The notes under the pieces were generated by a model, which saw nothing but the letters and a program-made list of their open reading frames with translations, did not search any database and had not been told where the DNA came from. 64,000 bases of DNA from Humisphaera borealis (GTDB lineage: Bacteria; Planctomycetota; Phycisphaerae; Tepidisphaerales; Tepidisphaeraceae): the NCBI RefSeq assembly GCF_015169395.1, contig NZ_CP063458.1, forward strand, positions 6,965,954 through 7,029,953. Reading direction: 5' to 3'. Made by a program: the position numbers and the translations under genes. This document shows, one piece after another, positions 53,492 to 63,740 of the stretch (the first letter of the stretch is position 1; each line of letters begins with the position of its first letter).

Positions 53492-54100
53492 TTACCCGGC
53501 CACTCGCGCCCCCGTGCCGTTCGCCGTGCCGTTCGCCGTGCTGTTCGTTGCGCGAAGTTTCGCGGGGATGTGTCCCCAGATCCGGTGGAACCCGTAGGTG
53601 TGCAGCTCCGCGACGGCCGATTCGGCGTCCCAGCCCTGTTCGGTGATGCGGTAACCGCCGACGACAAACCCCGTGCGGTCCGAGCCGTGCTGGCAATGGA
53701 CGAAGACGGGCTGGTTCGCCGGGTCGTTGATGATTGCCATGAACTGCCGGAACTGTGCCCGGTCCACATCCCAGGCCGAGCAGGGGATGCGGAAGTACCG
53801 CAGGTTGGTGCCGGCGAGCAGGTCGGCGTCGTCGTGCATCGATCGAAGGTTGATGACCGCCTTGATTCCCATTCGCTCCAACTCGCGGAAACCTTCGGCC
53901 GTGGGCTGCGCGCCGCGATAGAGCAACGGCGAGACCCTGGCAAAGTTTGTAAGGCCCGGTCGTATCGCCGGTCGTTCCTCGGCGACGATTGCCGGCGGGG
54001 CGGCGATGTTCTCCTGGTGATATACGCACCCGCCAATGACTGGCGCGATGGTCACCCAGGCGGCTGTAGCGAGTCTGAGATGGACGATGCGGTGAATCAC
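53492..54100 (-). CDS. Secreted dual-specificity tyrosine phosphatase
   Basis: The 202-residue product begins with a signal peptide ending in VIGGC, a lipobox-like cysteine, then a dual-specificity phosphatase domain with VFVHCQHGSDRTGFVVGGYR (Cys136 in HCxxGxxR form) and ISLRSMHDD-type acid region, here VINLRSMHDDADL. It resembles planctomycete exported phosphatases acting on lipids or proteins at the envelope. The start is a GTG at 54100; no strong ribosome binding site is seen. The tail NSTANGTANGTGA comes from a 12-base microrepeat near 53515-53550. Confidence 0.75.
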   Translation of the reverse strand: MIHRIVHLRLATAAWVTIAPVIGGCVYHQENIAAPPAIVAEERPAIRPGLTNFARVSPLLYRGAQPTAEGFRELERMGIKAVINLRSMHDDADLLAGTNLRYFRIPCSAWDVDRAQFRQFMAIINDPANQPVFVHCQHGSDRTGFVVGGYRITEQGWDAESAVAELHTYGFHRIWGHIPAKLRATNSTANGTANGTGARVAG

Positions 54101-54188
54101 GCCGCGGAGTGTACCGGCGGATCGCGATCTATTCACGCGGGAAGTCGTAGCTCCATGCGTTCGGGCGGCGCGACGCCACGGAGACTCG

Positions 54189-54527
54189 TCAGGCAGCCGT
54201 CGCCAGCGGGGGATCGTTGTCGGCCAGATCCTCGATGTGTCGCGGCAGCACCTGTTCGAGGCGTGAAATCGTATACACCCATTGCGCCCTGTCGCGAAGC
54301 CCCACCACACGAAGATCGCGGCCATGCTTGAGAAGACGCCGGCGAAGCACCACCAGTGTGGCGAAGGCGGCGGTGGTCGCGTCGTCGGCCTGGCTGAGGT
54401 CGACGACCACGACGGAGCGAGACCTGTCGCGGCCCAGCACCCACTTGGATATCGCGTGCGCGTCCTCGTGCGAAAACCGTTTCGCTTTCAGCACCACCGA
54501 TGTTGCACTCTGGGGATTGCCCCGCAT
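54189..54527 (-). CDS. STAS-domain protein (first of two paralogues)
   Basis: The 112-residue protein is one STAS domain, with VVVVDLSQADDATTAAFATLVVLRRRLL around the usual phosphorylation site. Threonines stand where serine is normal (DATTAAF). The C-terminal DLRVVGLRDRAQWVYTISRLEQVLP is shared with the next gene on the same strand (54779-55174). The start MRGNPQSATS has GGAGAG upstream. No partner kinase is adjacent. Confidence 0.8.
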   Translation of the reverse strand: MRGNPQSATSVVLKAKRFSHEDAHAISKWVLGRDRSRSVVVVDLSQADDATTAAFATLVVLRRRLLKHGRDLRVVGLRDRAQWVYTISRLEQVLPRHIEDLADNDPPLATAA

Positions 54528-54778
54528 CACGCACTCTCCGGCTTCCGACCCTGGAACGTCTGAAACACCGGCCACATCTCGCGGCCGCCGAAACTCTTCA
54601 CAGCCCTGCATCGGCGGCTAAGTCCGGCAAGTTCTGCGGTATCAGTGTGATCAACGCGTCTGGTAACCGCAGGCGGGTCGGAATTCCGGGATCGCCCGAG
54701 AAGATGTGATGATTATGCGGGTGCCGACGGGGCGGTTCCCGGTACGGCTGCGGTGTTGCGGGTCAGGTGGAGTCTTTC

Positions 54779-55174
54779 CTACTGAAGCGGAAGCACCATG
54801 CTCAGCCGGCTGATGCGCCAGATGCTGGCGGCCCGGCTGCGCAGGCCTTTGAGGCGAAGGTCACGGCCTTCACGTAGCAGCTCGCGGCGTAACAAAACCA
54901 GTTGGGCGAACGCAGCCGTTGTCGCGTCTTCGGTCTCGCGGAAGTCGACGATGACCGTAGGTGCCCGGGAGGCACGAATCTGACCGCAAAGCGCCTCTGC
55001 GTCGCGGTGTGAGAAACGGCCCGGTTTGGCCACCAAGGACAGCGTTCCGACCGACATCGCGGTCGTTTCGCCTCTCGCTGATCGAGGCATGGCAGCCCAG
55101 GAAGAAACAGGCCCGCCGGCCGTCGCGGCGTACGGTTGTCCGCACAGGAGCTTGAATAGTGTGTTGATGATCAT
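54779..55174 (-). CDS. STAS-domain protein (second paralogue)
   Basis: The product of about 131 residues (from the ATG at 55174, preceded by GAGG) holds a STAS domain from about residue 40 (MSVGTLSLVAKPG). Core VIVDFRETEDATTAAFAQLVLLRRELLREGRD is near identical in pattern to the downstream paralogue, with the same threonine pair. The first 40 residues (MIINTLFKLLCGQPY...) are not like the family, so the start could be internal at 55057. The 168-base gap to the next STAS gene holds no gene. A tandem duplication is likely. Confidence 0.75.
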   Translation of the reverse strand: MIINTLFKLLCGQPYAATAGGPVSSWAAMPRSARGETTAMSVGTLSLVAKPGRFSHRDAEALCGQIRASRAPTVIVDFRETEDATTAAFAQLVLLRRELLREGRDLRLKGLRSRAASIWRISRLSMVLPLQ

Positions 55175-55425
55175 CCTGTGCCTCGTCTTACTGATATGCA
55201 GGATACAACAGATTCCGGCGACGGCCCTCAAATGGGCTTGAAAGCGTAGGCGTTTGGCGTCGTTACGAGGCAATGAGGGGGATTTAAGTGTGGCGTAACG
55301 TCACGACGCAGACACCCGCCAAAGCTGGGATGCCGTATACCGCGACAACGTGACAAAAGGTACGTTTTCGGACGCGTGGAAGTTACAAGCCGAAACCCCG
55401 AATCATCCGCTATTCTCACGCCAGG

Positions 55426-55454
55426 TTGACAATGCCCGGATGCTGACGAATAAT
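55426..55454 (+). promoter_or_regulatory. rRNA promoter P1
   Basis: TTGACA at 55426-55431 and AATAAT at 55449-55454 are spaced exactly 17 bases. Close to sigma-70 consensus. Confidence 0.7.
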
Positions 55455-55568
55455 GCCTCCGGTCGCTGAGGTCTGAGTACTAACACTCCACTCGGCATTT
55501 GTCGGTCGTGGTGCCCGAAACCACGACATCCTGACGACGGAATGTCGAAAACCGCGAACGCGGTACCC

Positions 55569-55597
55569 TTGACGAACACTTTCGGCCGCAGTATAAA
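55569..55597 (+). promoter_or_regulatory. rRNA promoter P2
   Basis: TTGACG at 55569-55574 and TATAAA at 55592-55597 are spaced exactly 17 bases. Close to consensus and co-oriented with P1 and P3. Confidence 0.72.
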
Positions 55598-55705
55598 CCC
55601 CGCCCCTCAATCGGAACCCGGTTGTTGGACGAGGCGGTGTCATCGGTTGCGAAAGCAGTTTGATGATCCGTGCGGAGTGGCGAAGACGCCAATCAGCGAG
55701 CCCTG

Positions 55706-55753
55706 AAGAAAAATAAAAAGGGCCGTTGACAGGGGGCTGCAGATCGATAGTAT
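55706..55753 (+). promoter_or_regulatory. rRNA promoter P3 with A-rich UP element
   Basis: TTGACA at 55726-55731 and TAGTAT at 55748-55753 have a 16-base spacer. GAAGAAAAATAAAAAG lies just upstream (about 55705-55720), a typical UP-element position. This is the promoter nearest the 16S gene. Confidence 0.72.
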
Positions 55754-56431
55754 CTGCGACCCCGCTGAGGGAAGTCGACGACGGTAACGAGAGAAGCCGG
55801 CGGCGTTTACGACAAACTGATGTCTGCGAAAGCGGGTGTCATAAGTTGTTCGTTCTTTGACAAGTGAAGAGTCGGATAGCCGCGAGGATGTGAGTCCGAA
55901 GCTGCCGGTGTACGGTGGTGTTCGGACGCCAAGATCCAAGTCGTCGGTCTGAGTTGATACGTCGGCCGCTGGTGTAAATCAGTGGTTGATGGTTTGACGA
56001 GGGTCGGCGCAAGCTTGAGTAAAATCAAGCTGCTTGAATCTCAAGCATTCTTTGCGGTGCGCTTAAGAAGTGATCCTTTGATTCAGTCTGATTGCCCGCA
56101 AGGGTGGTCGGGATGGATCAAGTTCAATTTCAAGAGAGCCGGTCCCCCGGTGCTTAGCCGTGTCGGGGGCCGAAAGCCAGAAGAGAGTGTTTGAGCCTTG
56201 CAAATCCGAGTTGAAGTTGCTGCCGCGAGAGTGGTGGTGATGGAAGCTCGGCGGGCCGATCGTCCTAGCCGACGGTTGGTTCGTAAAGACGCCTTCGAGT
56301 TGTCTTAACTCGGAGGTGTTGGACAAACTCGTTTCGAGGATAAACGCTTCTACTGAAACTGTTAGTCGCCGTCTATGAGGGCCGAGAGGTTCTTACGCGG
56401 TGCATGAGGATGGAGAAGTGCCAAGAAATTC

Positions 56432-57940
<1,509 letters not shown>

Positions 57941-58076
57941 GATACTTAGAACGTCGATCAGAGCAATCTGTCGACTGAATGTCAGCACAGCCTCGTATCA
58001 CAACTAAGCATTGTGATAGACAACCGCGGTAACGCAGTTGAATGGCATCCGACTCAACGCTTATCAAAACACAAGA

Positions 58077-58107
58077 AGCCCGTGATCTAACGATCATGGG
58101 CTTTTTT
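58077..58107 (+). terminator. Intrinsic terminator of the 16S transcript
   Basis: AGCCCGTGATC (58077-58087) and GATCATGGGCT (58092-58102) form an eleven-pair stem with a TAAC loop, with one G-T pair, followed by TTTTTT. This is a textbook rho-independent terminator. Confidence 0.9.
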
Positions 58108-58273
58108 GTTGCGCCCTGAAACCTTCTGCCGAACCTGAAGGCTCACCATCTATTCACGGAGGGACGACGCGGAAGGCACTCTGCACTCCGAAGGACTGGG
58201 AGCTGGCACACTTTCGCTTTCTGTCCTGAATCTCTCGGTGTTCTCTGTGTCCTGCCGCGATCAGTCGAAGCAA

Positions 58274-58350
58274 TGAACGCCAAGACGCCAAAGGGCGAAG
58301 GCAAAGGCAACGCAACTCTTGGCGTCTTGGCGTTCAATCCTGGTACCGTT
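58274..58350. repeat. AACGCCAAGACGCCAA palindrome (family E, copy 1)
   Basis: TGAACGCCAAGACGCCAA (58274-58291) and TTGGCGTCTTGGCGTTCA (58319-58336) are perfect 18-base inverted repeats. The flank ATCCTGGTACCGTTCGG is repeated, on the other strand, at the left edge of the second copy near 61280-61296, so the unit is longer than the stem. Confidence 0.8.
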
Positions 58351-58523
58351 CGGCGTTCTCACCCGTGGAGAGTCTTTCGCCTTTGGAATGGCTTTCACCC
58401 GGAACTTTGACCAATTCCGCGCTCCCCCTTCCCAATTCCTCATCCTTGTAGATAATGCACGGCCCGGACGCGCCAGCGTGGTTCGGGCATTGCCCCAGTT
58501 CTCTCAGGAAGGAAACGCCGCCC

Positions 58524-59792
58524 ATGGGTCCGACGAACGTCGCCTTGGTGAAGCTGTTCGAGGCCGACCGCAAGCTCCGTGATGCCCAGTCCCGCCTCGA
58601 CTCCGCCGCTCACAACGTGCGAATCCAGGAGCGCCGCGTCAGCGACTTGACTGAGAAACTCCGTACGACGCAGCACAATCTCAAGGAAAACCAGGCGAAA
58701 CATGCCAACCTCGAGATGGACCTCAAGAGCCGCGATCAGCACATCGAAAAACTCCGAACTCAGCAGCAGGGTGCCAAGAACAACAAGGAGTACCAGGCGC
58801 TGCTCGTTGAAATTAACACCCGCAAGCTGGATCGCGGCAAGGTCGAAGAGCAGGTCCTGGTTCTGATCGACCTCATCGAAAAGCAGAAGACCGAAGTCGG
58901 CAATCTCTCGACCCATCTCGATGCGGAAAAGACGAAGCTCGACAGCATGCGGGCCGAGATCAACGACCGGCTGTCGCAGCTGCAGTCCGAAGTGAACGCG
59001 ATTCGCCCTGAGCGAGAGGCCGCCGAGATCCTCGTGCCGGTAAAGATTCGCGACCTCTTCAATCGGCTGGCCGACCGGTACGACGGCGAAGCGATGGCCG
59101 GCATCGATCGGCCCGACCGCCGCAAGGAAGAATACCTCTGCACCGCCTGCAACATGGACTTGGTGCGGGACATCTACAACAAGCTCAACAGCCGCGACGA
59201 CGTGGTCTTCTGCCCGAACTGTCAGCGGATGCTGTTCATCCCCGATCACTTCACGGCCGAGCACGCGATCGGCCCTGCCAGCCGCGCCAAGCCCAAGACG
59301 ACGGTCAAGCGGGTCAAGACGACGACGGAAAAGGCTGCCAAGGCTGAGAAGGCCAAGAAGGAGAAGGCAGCCACGGCGGGTACCGAAGGCGTCGCCGAAT
59401 TCGTCTCCGAGACCGTGGTGCTGATCGAAGCCCGCGCCAGTGGCGAACTGGGCAAGGCGCTGGCCAAGGCACAGGGCGAGTCCGTCAGCCGGGCCGTCAA
59501 GTCCGATACCACCCCCGTCGATTGTGAAATCCACGTCGACGGCAAATTGGCCGGCATCTACAAGGGGATCTCGGTCGAGAACCTCGAGCGCGCCGCCAAG
59601 TTCTTCCTCGGCGAATCAAAGGTCACCTATTCGACAATCGAGGTGAAGCCGATCGCACCGGACGTCGCCGAGCCGGCAGAGGCACCCGAATCGGCATCGG
59701 TACCGGAATCCTCCGCCGCAGAGACGCCTGCCGAGGCCACTGCATCGGTGGAAGAAACGGCCGCCACCGCAGAGACCAGCGAAGCGCGATAA
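58524..59792 (+). CDS. Coiled-coil zinc-ribbon protein (CT398-like)
   Basis: The 422-residue protein starts MGPTNVALVKLFEADRKL after AGGAAA. Residues about 8-175 form a long coiled coil (ADRKLRDAQSRLDSAAHNVR), followed by a C4 zinc ribbon with CTAC near 211 and CPNC near 234. This is the plan of the CT398/YbgF-zinc-ribbon family, which in Chlamydia and other PVC bacteria binds sigma-54 and type III parts. The middle is Lys/Thr-rich and the tail Ala/Glu-rich. The exact job is unknown. Confidence 0.8.
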   Translation: MGPTNVALVKLFEADRKLRDAQSRLDSAAHNVRIQERRVSDLTEKLRTTQHNLKENQAKHANLEMDLKSRDQHIEKLRTQQQGAKNNKEYQALLVEINTRKLDRGKVEEQVLVLIDLIEKQKTEVGNLSTHLDAEKTKLDSMRAEINDRLSQLQSEVNAIRPEREAAEILVPVKIRDLFNRLADRYDGEAMAGIDRPDRRKEEYLCTACNMDLVRDIYNKLNSRDDVVFCPNCQRMLFIPDHFTAEHAIGPASRAKPKTTVKRVKTTTEKAAKAEKAKKEKAATAGTEGVAEFVSETVVLIEARASGELGKALAKAQGESVSRAVKSDTTPVDCEIHVDGKLAGIYKGISVENLERAAKFFLGESKVTYSTIEVKPIAPDVAEPAEAPESASVPESSAAETPAEATASVEETAATAETSEAR

Positions 59793-59826
59793 CCGCAATC
59801 ACGCGATATCCCACAGCCAAAACTTG

Positions 59827-59865
59827 ATCGGCGGACAGCAACCCTGTCCGCCGATTATTTTTTTT
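59827..59865 (+). terminator. Terminator after zinc-ribbon gene
   Basis: ATCGGCGGACAG and CTGTCCGCCGAT form a perfect twelve-pair stem with a CAACC loop, followed by TTATTTTTTTT. It overlaps the stop codon of the convergent cca gene, so it serves the plus strand well and the minus strand less so. Confidence 0.88.
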
Positions 59866-61195
59866 GTCGCGGTAGGACGACCGCCGTTCGTTCCAATTCC
59901 TTCGCCAGTCGCAACGCTTCATCCCGCGAGGCCAGCCGTCCTTCAAGCTGCGCGTCGTAGGCGGCATCCAGAATCTGACGGAACACCGGTCCCGGTCGCA
60001 TGCCGGTTGCCGTCAAGTCGTCGCCGGTGATGAACGGCTGTGGCGCGAAATCCGTCCGCTCCATCTCAGCCAGTGATTGCTGGAGCATCGAATATCGCGA
60101 CTCGTCAATCAGGTTCGCCTCGTTCAGCGCGGCCAGCAATGTCCGCGACAAGCCGGCGGTCGGTCGCGCGAGAAATCGCTTCAGGATTGCAACGGTCGGC
60201 GGATCATCTGCAAGCAACGGATGCAGGCCTTCGAGCGTCTGGCCGGCAGAGTCGCATTCGTCGTTGCTCAACTTGAGCGACTTGCGAACTGCGCCGACCA
60301 GCATCGCAATCACGGGCTTTTCAAAACTTCGGCGAATGTCCGAGCCTGCCGGCGATGCCCACCAGAGCCATTGCGCCGCGGCGGTGGCAATGACCAGCGA
60401 AAACGGCAGCGGCTCGGCCGGCAGCTTTTCGAATAGCCTGTCGATGGTCCGGTCGTCGTCCGGCTCTCCTGCCGGCACCTCGACGAATCGAAAGATCGGC
60501 GTCAACAGGCCCAGAACGTGCATCAGCCTCCACGCCGCGACGCGCGTCGGCGGTGCCAGCATCACGCGCAGTTCGTCGGCGATCCGCTCCGGGCTGATAC
60601 GGGTGAGCAGCGCCGAATGAACCTGAATCGCGGTCGCGGTCGCCGGCTCGATCTCAAAGTTCAGTCGGGCAGCGAACCGCACTGCGCGAAGCATTCGCAA
60701 GTAGTCCTCGTCGAAGCGATGCCGGGGATCCCCGATTGCACGGATCACCTTCGCCGCCAGGTCCGCCTGACCGCCGACATAGTCGATGACCAGGTCGTTG
60801 ACAGGATCAAGGAACAGGCCGTTGATCGTGAAGTCGCGGCGCTTTGCGTCTTCTTCCGGGTTGCTGAAGGTCACGCCCTGCGGATGTCGCCCGTCGATGT
60901 ACCGGCCGTCCGTGCGAAAGGTGGCGACTTCGACCTGGCTCTTGCCCTGGCGAACGAGGATGACCCCAAACGCCGCCCCGACGGCCTGCGTCCGCGGAAA
61001 GATCTCCCGCACCCGGGCCGGCGGGGCGTCGGTGGCGATATCCCAGTCCTTCGGCTCTCGTCCGAGCAGCAAGTCCCGCACGCAGCCGCCGGCGAAGTAG
61101 GCGATGTGCCCCATATCGCGGAGGCGCAGAAGGACTGCTGTAGCGTCGGCGCGATCGCTGGACTTGGGGTCATTCTGTGGGGCCGCTTCGGACAT
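59855..61195 (-). CDS. cca: CCA tRNA nucleotidyltransferase
   Basis: The 446-residue enzyme adds or repairs the 3' CCA of tRNAs. Class II NTase motifs are near the N-terminus: AYFAGGCVRDLLLGREPKDWDIAT (GG and the DxD aspartates), FGVILV..VEVATFRTD, then RRDFTINGLFLDP near residue 115 and DEDYLRMLRAVRFAARLNFEI near 160. The C-terminal half is the RNA-binding, less conserved part, with no HD domain motif evident. Poly(A) polymerase is the main alternative, but the length favours CCA. Confidence 0.88.
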   Translation of the reverse strand: MSEAAPQNDPKSSDRADATAVLLRLRDMGHIAYFAGGCVRDLLLGREPKDWDIATDAPPARVREIFPRTQAVGAAFGVILVRQGKSQVEVATFRTDGRYIDGRHPQGVTFSNPEEDAKRRDFTINGLFLDPVNDLVIDYVGGQADLAAKVIRAIGDPRHRFDEDYLRMLRAVRFAARLNFEIEPATATAIQVHSALLTRISPERIADELRVMLAPPTRVAAWRLMHVLGLLTPIFRFVEVPAGEPDDDRTIDRLFEKLPAEPLPFSLVIATAAAQWLWWASPAGSDIRRSFEKPVIAMLVGAVRKSLKLSNDECDSAGQTLEGLHPLLADDPPTVAILKRFLARPTAGLSRTLLAALNEANLIDESRYSMLQQSLAEMERTDFAPQPFITGDDLTATGMRPGPVFRQILDAAYDAQLEGRLASRDEALRLAKELERTAVVLPRQKK

Positions 61196-61279
61196 CGTGA
61201 CGCAATCTTAGCAATTGGATGCGTCGAAGTCTGAATCGAGAGTTGGTTGCCGCGCCGGCTACCCCGGATGATTCACTTC

Positions 61280-61363
61280 CGTACGGCACCAGGATTGAAC
61301 GCCAAGACGCCAAGAGCTGCATCCTTGCTCTTCGTCCTTGGGAACTCGGCGTCTTGGCGTTCA
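61280..61363. repeat. AACGCCAAGACGCCAA palindrome (family E, copy 2)
   Basis: TGAACGCCAAGACGCCAAG (61296-61314) and CGGCGTCTTGGCGTTCA (61347-61363) are the same family as the copy at 58274-58336. The shared flank ACCAGGATTGAACGCC shows the repeat extends past the stem. Confidence 0.8.
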
Positions 61364-61459
61364 TCTCTTCCATCTTGGGAGGAGAAAAGGCATAGCAGCG
61401 ATCGGAGCGATTCGATTGACTGGCAGGTTGTCCTCCGTGGTTGTTCTGTATCAATCTGG

Positions 61460-63601
61460 CTATCCCCGCGGTGCTGATCCGACGAACGCTTCGACACACA
61501 GCAGCGCCATCACGATCGCCAGGGGAAGCTGCCACTGTGGGACCGGCTGGCTGAGGGCGGAAAACTTGTCCGCCAGTTCCCCCAACGATCGGACGACGAC
61601 CGCCGAGCTTCCCGTGGCGAGGAGTTTGCCGGCCGGCGTGTAGGACAGGTCGGCCTCGGCGGCAGGGTACTGAACGTTTGCCATCGCCACCGCGCGATCG
61701 TCGGCCGGGTTTCGCCAGGTGTAGAGCCCGGCGATATCGGAGGGATCGGCGCGGAAGACTTTTCGCCCGTCCTGGGTCGTCGGTCGGACGTTCGTTGTCG
61801 TGCCGCCGGGTCCTTCGAGGCGAAGCTCCGGGTACTTCAAATACCTGGCATCAGAGAGGGTCAGCGGGGTACCCAGCTCGACATTCGTTGCATCGCTTTG
61901 CGTCGGGGGCCGCAGCGCCATCTGTACGAGCATGGGCGGGAATGTCGGGTGCAGGTGCAGGGTGCTGTACCGCTTGTCGGGCAGCGTGGCGAACGTGAAG
62001 ACCGTGCCGGCCTGCGAGGCGTTGCCGGAGATCGACCGTCGGAACAGCAGTCCTGCCGGCCGGGCACCGGCCCCGCCTGTGGCTGCGTCGGCGACATTCA
62101 GGATCGGCTGCGCGCCGGGCGAAAGCACGTCGAACGGCAGCAGTCGCCGTGCGGTGATTCCGCCGATCTGGAAACGTTCGTCCGTCAGCCCGTCGAGCAC
62201 CGGGTCGGCCGGCGAGGCGATCGCTGCGGTGTAAGTTGACGACCGCAGAAGCGCGGCCGTCGGTACGCCGGGCAGGATTGCCGAAAGCGCATCGCGCTGC
62301 GGTTGCGGCAGATCGGCCCACGATGCTTCGAGGCCCGGGCGGAGAAAGAGAATGACCGTGTTCCCCGCCGCGGCGAAGTCGCGAAGCTGTCGGGCTCGCT
62401 CGACCGACGGCCAGTCGCTGATCACGGCGACGGCGACGTTCGCATCGGCCGGCAGGCCGGACGCACGCCGAACGGACAGTGGCCAGGCGTCGGCCCGTCC
62501 GCCGCCGGGGTCCATCGCAAGTTCGATCCGCCGGGTAACGTCGTCCATTCCCGGCGAGTCGAGGATGGCGGTGTTCTGTCGCGGCGGTACCTGAAGCAGC
62601 AGTCGCCGCGACCGGGCCCAGGGCAGCGGTTGTTCGCTGGTCAGCGACGCCTCGACCGCGACAAAGCCAGCGGGTGGGATCGCCAAAGGAATTCGCAACC
62701 GCGCACGGCCACCGTCGTCAAGATTCGCCGGCGCAGGCGGATGGGTTGCGCCGCCTTCCAGATCAAGCGAACGTGAGACTACGTTGACCTGCCGCGCGTC
62801 ACGTGGTCGGCCGGCGACATCAATGACGGCTTCGCTTATCAGGCCGGGTGTCGGCTGCTCCGGGTTCAGTCGCACGCTGGCGATCGACGCCGACCGGACG
62901 TCGTCGGGGTGTAGATCGATCAACACCATCCGGACGCCGTTCGGTTCGGGAATGGCGCGGGGGAACTCGCGATTCTGGAAGTCACTGACCACGATCAGCC
63001 AGCGGTCGTCCACCGGCTGTTGGGCCAGCAGCCGGGCCGCGAGTTCCACGCGGTCGGCCAGTGGCGTTACCGCCGGTTGCGGCGGCGGGGCCGACCATTG
63101 GATAGTCGCGGCGTCGCGGAAGGTTTCCTGGGATTGCAACTCAGTCGTATCGGCGAGATCCGCGGGCGCGGCCTGCGATCGAAGGATCGCGACCTTCATC
63201 CCGCGAAGCTGGCCGGCGAGCAGTTCCCGCACCGTGCGATCGGCCCGCCCTGCAAGGGTGGAACCGTCGGCGGCGAGCTGCATTGAGTAGCTGGTATCAA
63301 CGACGATTACAGCGGCCGCGGAGTTTCCGCCCCGACTTGCCCAGACATCGGACGGCATAAGCGCCGGCTGGGCGACGGCCCAGATGAGTGCCAGCAGCGC
63401 CACCGCACGCAGCAGCAGGAGCAGCCAACGGCGGATCTTCTTCCGTGCGGCGGTCTGCTGCATGCTTGCGCGAACGAAGCGCAGCGTCGGGAATGGCACC
63501 ACCTGGCTCTTGCGCCGAAACAGCAGATGCAGCAGCACCGGCAACCCCGCCAACGGCAGGGCCCAGAGGGCGGCGGAGAAGAGGAAGGTCAGGCCGGACA
63601 T
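61460..63601 (-). CDS. BatA-like vWA membrane protein
   Basis: The 713-residue protein opens with FLFSAALWALPLAGLPVLLHLLFRRK and RRWLLLLLRAVALLALIWAV, the two BatA membrane helices, then VIVVDTSYSMQLAADG, a vWA domain with intact MIDAS DxSxS. SDWPSVERARQLRDFAAAGN is part of a central domain, and a long extracellular-type tail is followed by a last helix (LAIVMALLCVEAFVGSAP). It resembles planctomycete proteins that accompany MoxR and DUF58 genes, which may lie outside the window. Confidence 0.85.
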   Translation of the reverse strand: MSGLTFLFSAALWALPLAGLPVLLHLLFRRKSQVVPFPTLRFVRASMQQTAARKKIRRWLLLLLRAVALLALIWAVAQPALMPSDVWASRGGNSAAAVIVVDTSYSMQLAADGSTLAGRADRTVRELLAGQLRGMKVAILRSQAAPADLADTTELQSQETFRDAATIQWSAPPPQPAVTPLADRVELAARLLAQQPVDDRWLIVVSDFQNREFPRAIPEPNGVRMVLIDLHPDDVRSASIASVRLNPEQPTPGLISEAVIDVAGRPRDARQVNVVSRSLDLEGGATHPPAPANLDDGGRARLRIPLAIPPAGFVAVEASLTSEQPLPWARSRRLLLQVPPRQNTAILDSPGMDDVTRRIELAMDPGGGRADAWPLSVRRASGLPADANVAVAVISDWPSVERARQLRDFAAAGNTVILFLRPGLEASWADLPQPQRDALSAILPGVPTAALLRSSTYTAAIASPADPVLDGLTDERFQIGGITARRLLPFDVLSPGAQPILNVADAATGGAGARPAGLLFRRSISGNASQAGTVFTFATLPDKRYSTLHLHPTFPPMLVQMALRPPTQSDATNVELGTPLTLSDARYLKYPELRLEGPGGTTTNVRPTTQDGRKVFRADPSDIAGLYTWRNPADDRAVAMANVQYPAAEADLSYTPAGKLLATGSSAVVVRSLGELADKFSALSQPVPQWQLPLAIVMALLCVEAFVGSAPRG

Positions 63602-63740
63602 CGATATCAGTTCAGTGTCGCGTCGCGGAATGTTTTACGGAGCGTTTCAACGCGCAGTCGCTCTTGGCAGTGGCGACGGTGTCTGCAGTCCCGGGCTGCA
63701 CTGCTCGGCGTTACCATTGCTCGTTCGGTATCCGCATACG

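Larger units (their letters stand above)
55175..56431 (+). promoter_or_regulatory. rRNA promoter and leader region, no protein gene
   Basis: No convincing protein gene is seen in this stretch. It has three tandem sigma-70 promoters (55426-55454, 55569-55597, 55726-55753) and then a leader of about 680 bases before the 16S gene. The leader holds several hairpins, including one around 56146-56170 (GGTCCCCCGG...), and a boxA-like GTTCTTTGACAAG near 55852. Confidence 0.65.
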
